Shown: in pieces, positions 5,561 to 6,319 of the stretch
How positions within the stretch are numbered: position 1 is the first letter of the stretch
Layout of the letters: each line of letters begins with the position of its first letter
Source: Pseudomonadota bacterium
GTDB lineage: Bacteria > Pseudomonadota > Gammaproteobacteria > Burkholderiales > Burkholderiaceae_B
Direction of reading: 5' to 3'
DNA length: 6,319 nt
Assembly (NCBI GenBank): GCA_023389535.1
Contig: JAEWEH010000256.1
Coordinates: 1 to 6,319, forward strand
Program-made: the position numbers and the translations under genes
The notes under the pieces: generated by a model
Database searches by the model: none
What the model was told of the DNA's origin: nothing
The model's input: only the letters and a program-made list of their open reading frames with translations

Positions 5561-6319
5561 TTGCTACCGCGCATCCATATCATCAGCTTGGCCGCCGCCC
5601 ACGAACGGCGTTCGTTCATGCAGTCCCAGTTGCAGCAATTGGGCCTAACATACGACTTCTTCGATGCGGTGCATGGCGCACAGACGCCCGATCATTATCT
5701 TTTCCGTAAATACAACGATAAAAAGCGCGCTCGCCTGCGTGGCGCCGGCGCGCCTCTACGCCTGCCGCAGTTGGGCTGCTTCGCCAGCCACTATTTGTTA
5801 TGGGAAGAATGCGTGCGCAGCGGACGGCCCATCATGGTGCTGGAAGATGACGCGATATTGCTGCCAGGCTTCATGGACTTCTACCGGCGTGCGGCCGAAT
5901 TCGCCGGCTCGTACGGCCTGGTCTGGATGCAGCCCAGCCGGAAAATTCCCAATCAGAAGGGGCGCCCGTTGCGAAAAATAGGGCCTTTCACCGTGAAGAA
6001 ATTCGCCAAGGGATTTTCGGGCTCTACCGGGTACCTGATTACGCCGACGGCCGCGCGCACCTTGCTGAGCTACGCTCATGAATGGCTATATCCGCTGGAC
6101 ATCACTATGGACCGTTTCTACGACCATAAGGTGGAAGCCATAGGCATAGATCCGGTCTGCGTCGCGCAGGACGACGACCTGGAGTCGTCGATCAATGTGG
6201 CGGAATCAGGCCGCCGCAGCGGCCCCGGCGAGAAACTGCGGCGCGAGTATGCCAATATGAAGGATGCATTGCGCCGTGTTGGCCATAATCTGGTGTTCGC
6301 AGCCAAATTGAGGCTAGGG
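5561..6319 (+). CDS. Glycosyltransferase family 25 (LgtB-like LPS/LOS glycosyltransferase), 3'-partial
   Basis: The frame is open from just after the stop at 5555-5557 to the window edge (253 codons), so the gene is cut at its 3' end. Read from TTG at 5561 it begins MLPRIHIISLAAAHERRSFM, close to the LgtB opening MQNHVISLASAAERRAHI that I recall. Family marks in order: FFDAVHG; QLGCFASHYLLWEECV; the metal/sugar-nucleotide EDD at residues 95-97 in MVLEDDAILLPGF; SGSTGYLITPTAARTLL; and YPLDITMDRFYDHK. GT25 enzymes add sugars, often galactose, to lipopolysaccharide at the cytoplasmic face of the inner membrane. The only nearby in-frame ATG (5618) would delete the first strand with ISL and ERR, so the start must be upstream. 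TTG 5561 is the best candidate, although AGAGA lies too close to be a good ribosome site. A frameshift near the start is the alternative. Acceptor and donor are unknown. Confidence 0.88.
   Translation, partial: MLPRIHIISLAAAHERRSFMQSQLQQLGLTYDFFDAVHGAQTPDHYLFRKYNDKKRARLRGAGAPLRLPQLGCFASHYLLWEECVRSGRPIMVLEDDAILLPGFMDFYRRAAEFAGSYGLVWMQPSRKIPNQKGRPLRKIGPFTVKKFAKGFSGSTGYLITPTAARTLLSYAHEWLYPLDITMDRFYDHKVEAIGIDPVCVAQDDDLESSINVAESGRRSGPGEKLRREYANMKDALRRVGHNLVFAAKLRLG

Noticed and set aside
5601..5615. Perfect 15-base palindrome ACGAACG-G-CGTTCGT in the glycosyltransferase start region
   Set aside because: It encodes the conserved HERRSF motif, and seven-base arms are not improbable in a 6-kb window.
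5664..5981. Plus-strand 105-codon frame in the glycosyltransferase region
   Set aside because: The alternative frame carries the GT25 motifs continuously from 5561 to the window end, so this is a shadow.
1..6319. CRISPR arrays, tRNA or rRNA genes, insertion sequences, attachment sites
   Set aside because: No regularly spaced repeats, no tRNA cloverleaf elements and no transposase or terminal repeats were seen on either strand.

Overview
The window looks like a chromosomal segment from a GC-rich betaproteobacterium of the Bordetella/Achromobacter type (Alcaligenaceae). This is inferred from an orphan Bug (TctC-like) solute receptor, GC-rich codon use and the gene families present; no database search was possible.

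Layout, all on the + strand: (1) 1-80 is probably the tail of an upstream transcription unit and ends in a strong intrinsic terminator (81-114). (2) A GntR/HutC-type regulator (135-899; UTRA effector domain) follows. (3) A 280-base AT-rich control region (900-1179) carries a plausible sigma70 promoter and candidate operators. (4) A secreted Bug receptor (1180-2154) and a cytoplasmic gamma-glutamyltransferase-fold Ntn hydrolase (best start 2280, end 3884) follow, separated by a GC-rich hairpin. (5) A tandem glycine riboswitch (3960-4128) with a terminator-like expression platform (4129-4164) sits immediately upstream of a DadA-like FAD amino-acid dehydrogenase (4177-5475). (6) A family 25 glycosyltransferase of the LgtB/LPS type (5561 to the window end) is open at the right edge and appears to start with TTG.

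How they may work together (inference): the GntR protein probably controls the receptor/hydrolase pair in response to a small ligand. The receptor would capture a substrate in the periplasm, and the hydrolase would cleave an amide or gamma-glutamyl-like compound in the cytoplasm. The hydrolase keeps the catalytic Thr but lacks the Asp that recognises the gamma-glutamyl amino group, so its substrate may not be a gamma-glutamyl peptide. The oxidoreductase is a separate, glycine-sensing unit that probably deaminates glycine or a related amino acid. The glycosyltransferase belongs to a different, cell-surface function.

The most interesting signal is the tandem glycine riboswitch on a DadA-like oxidoreductase, rather than on a glycine cleavage operon or a transporter.
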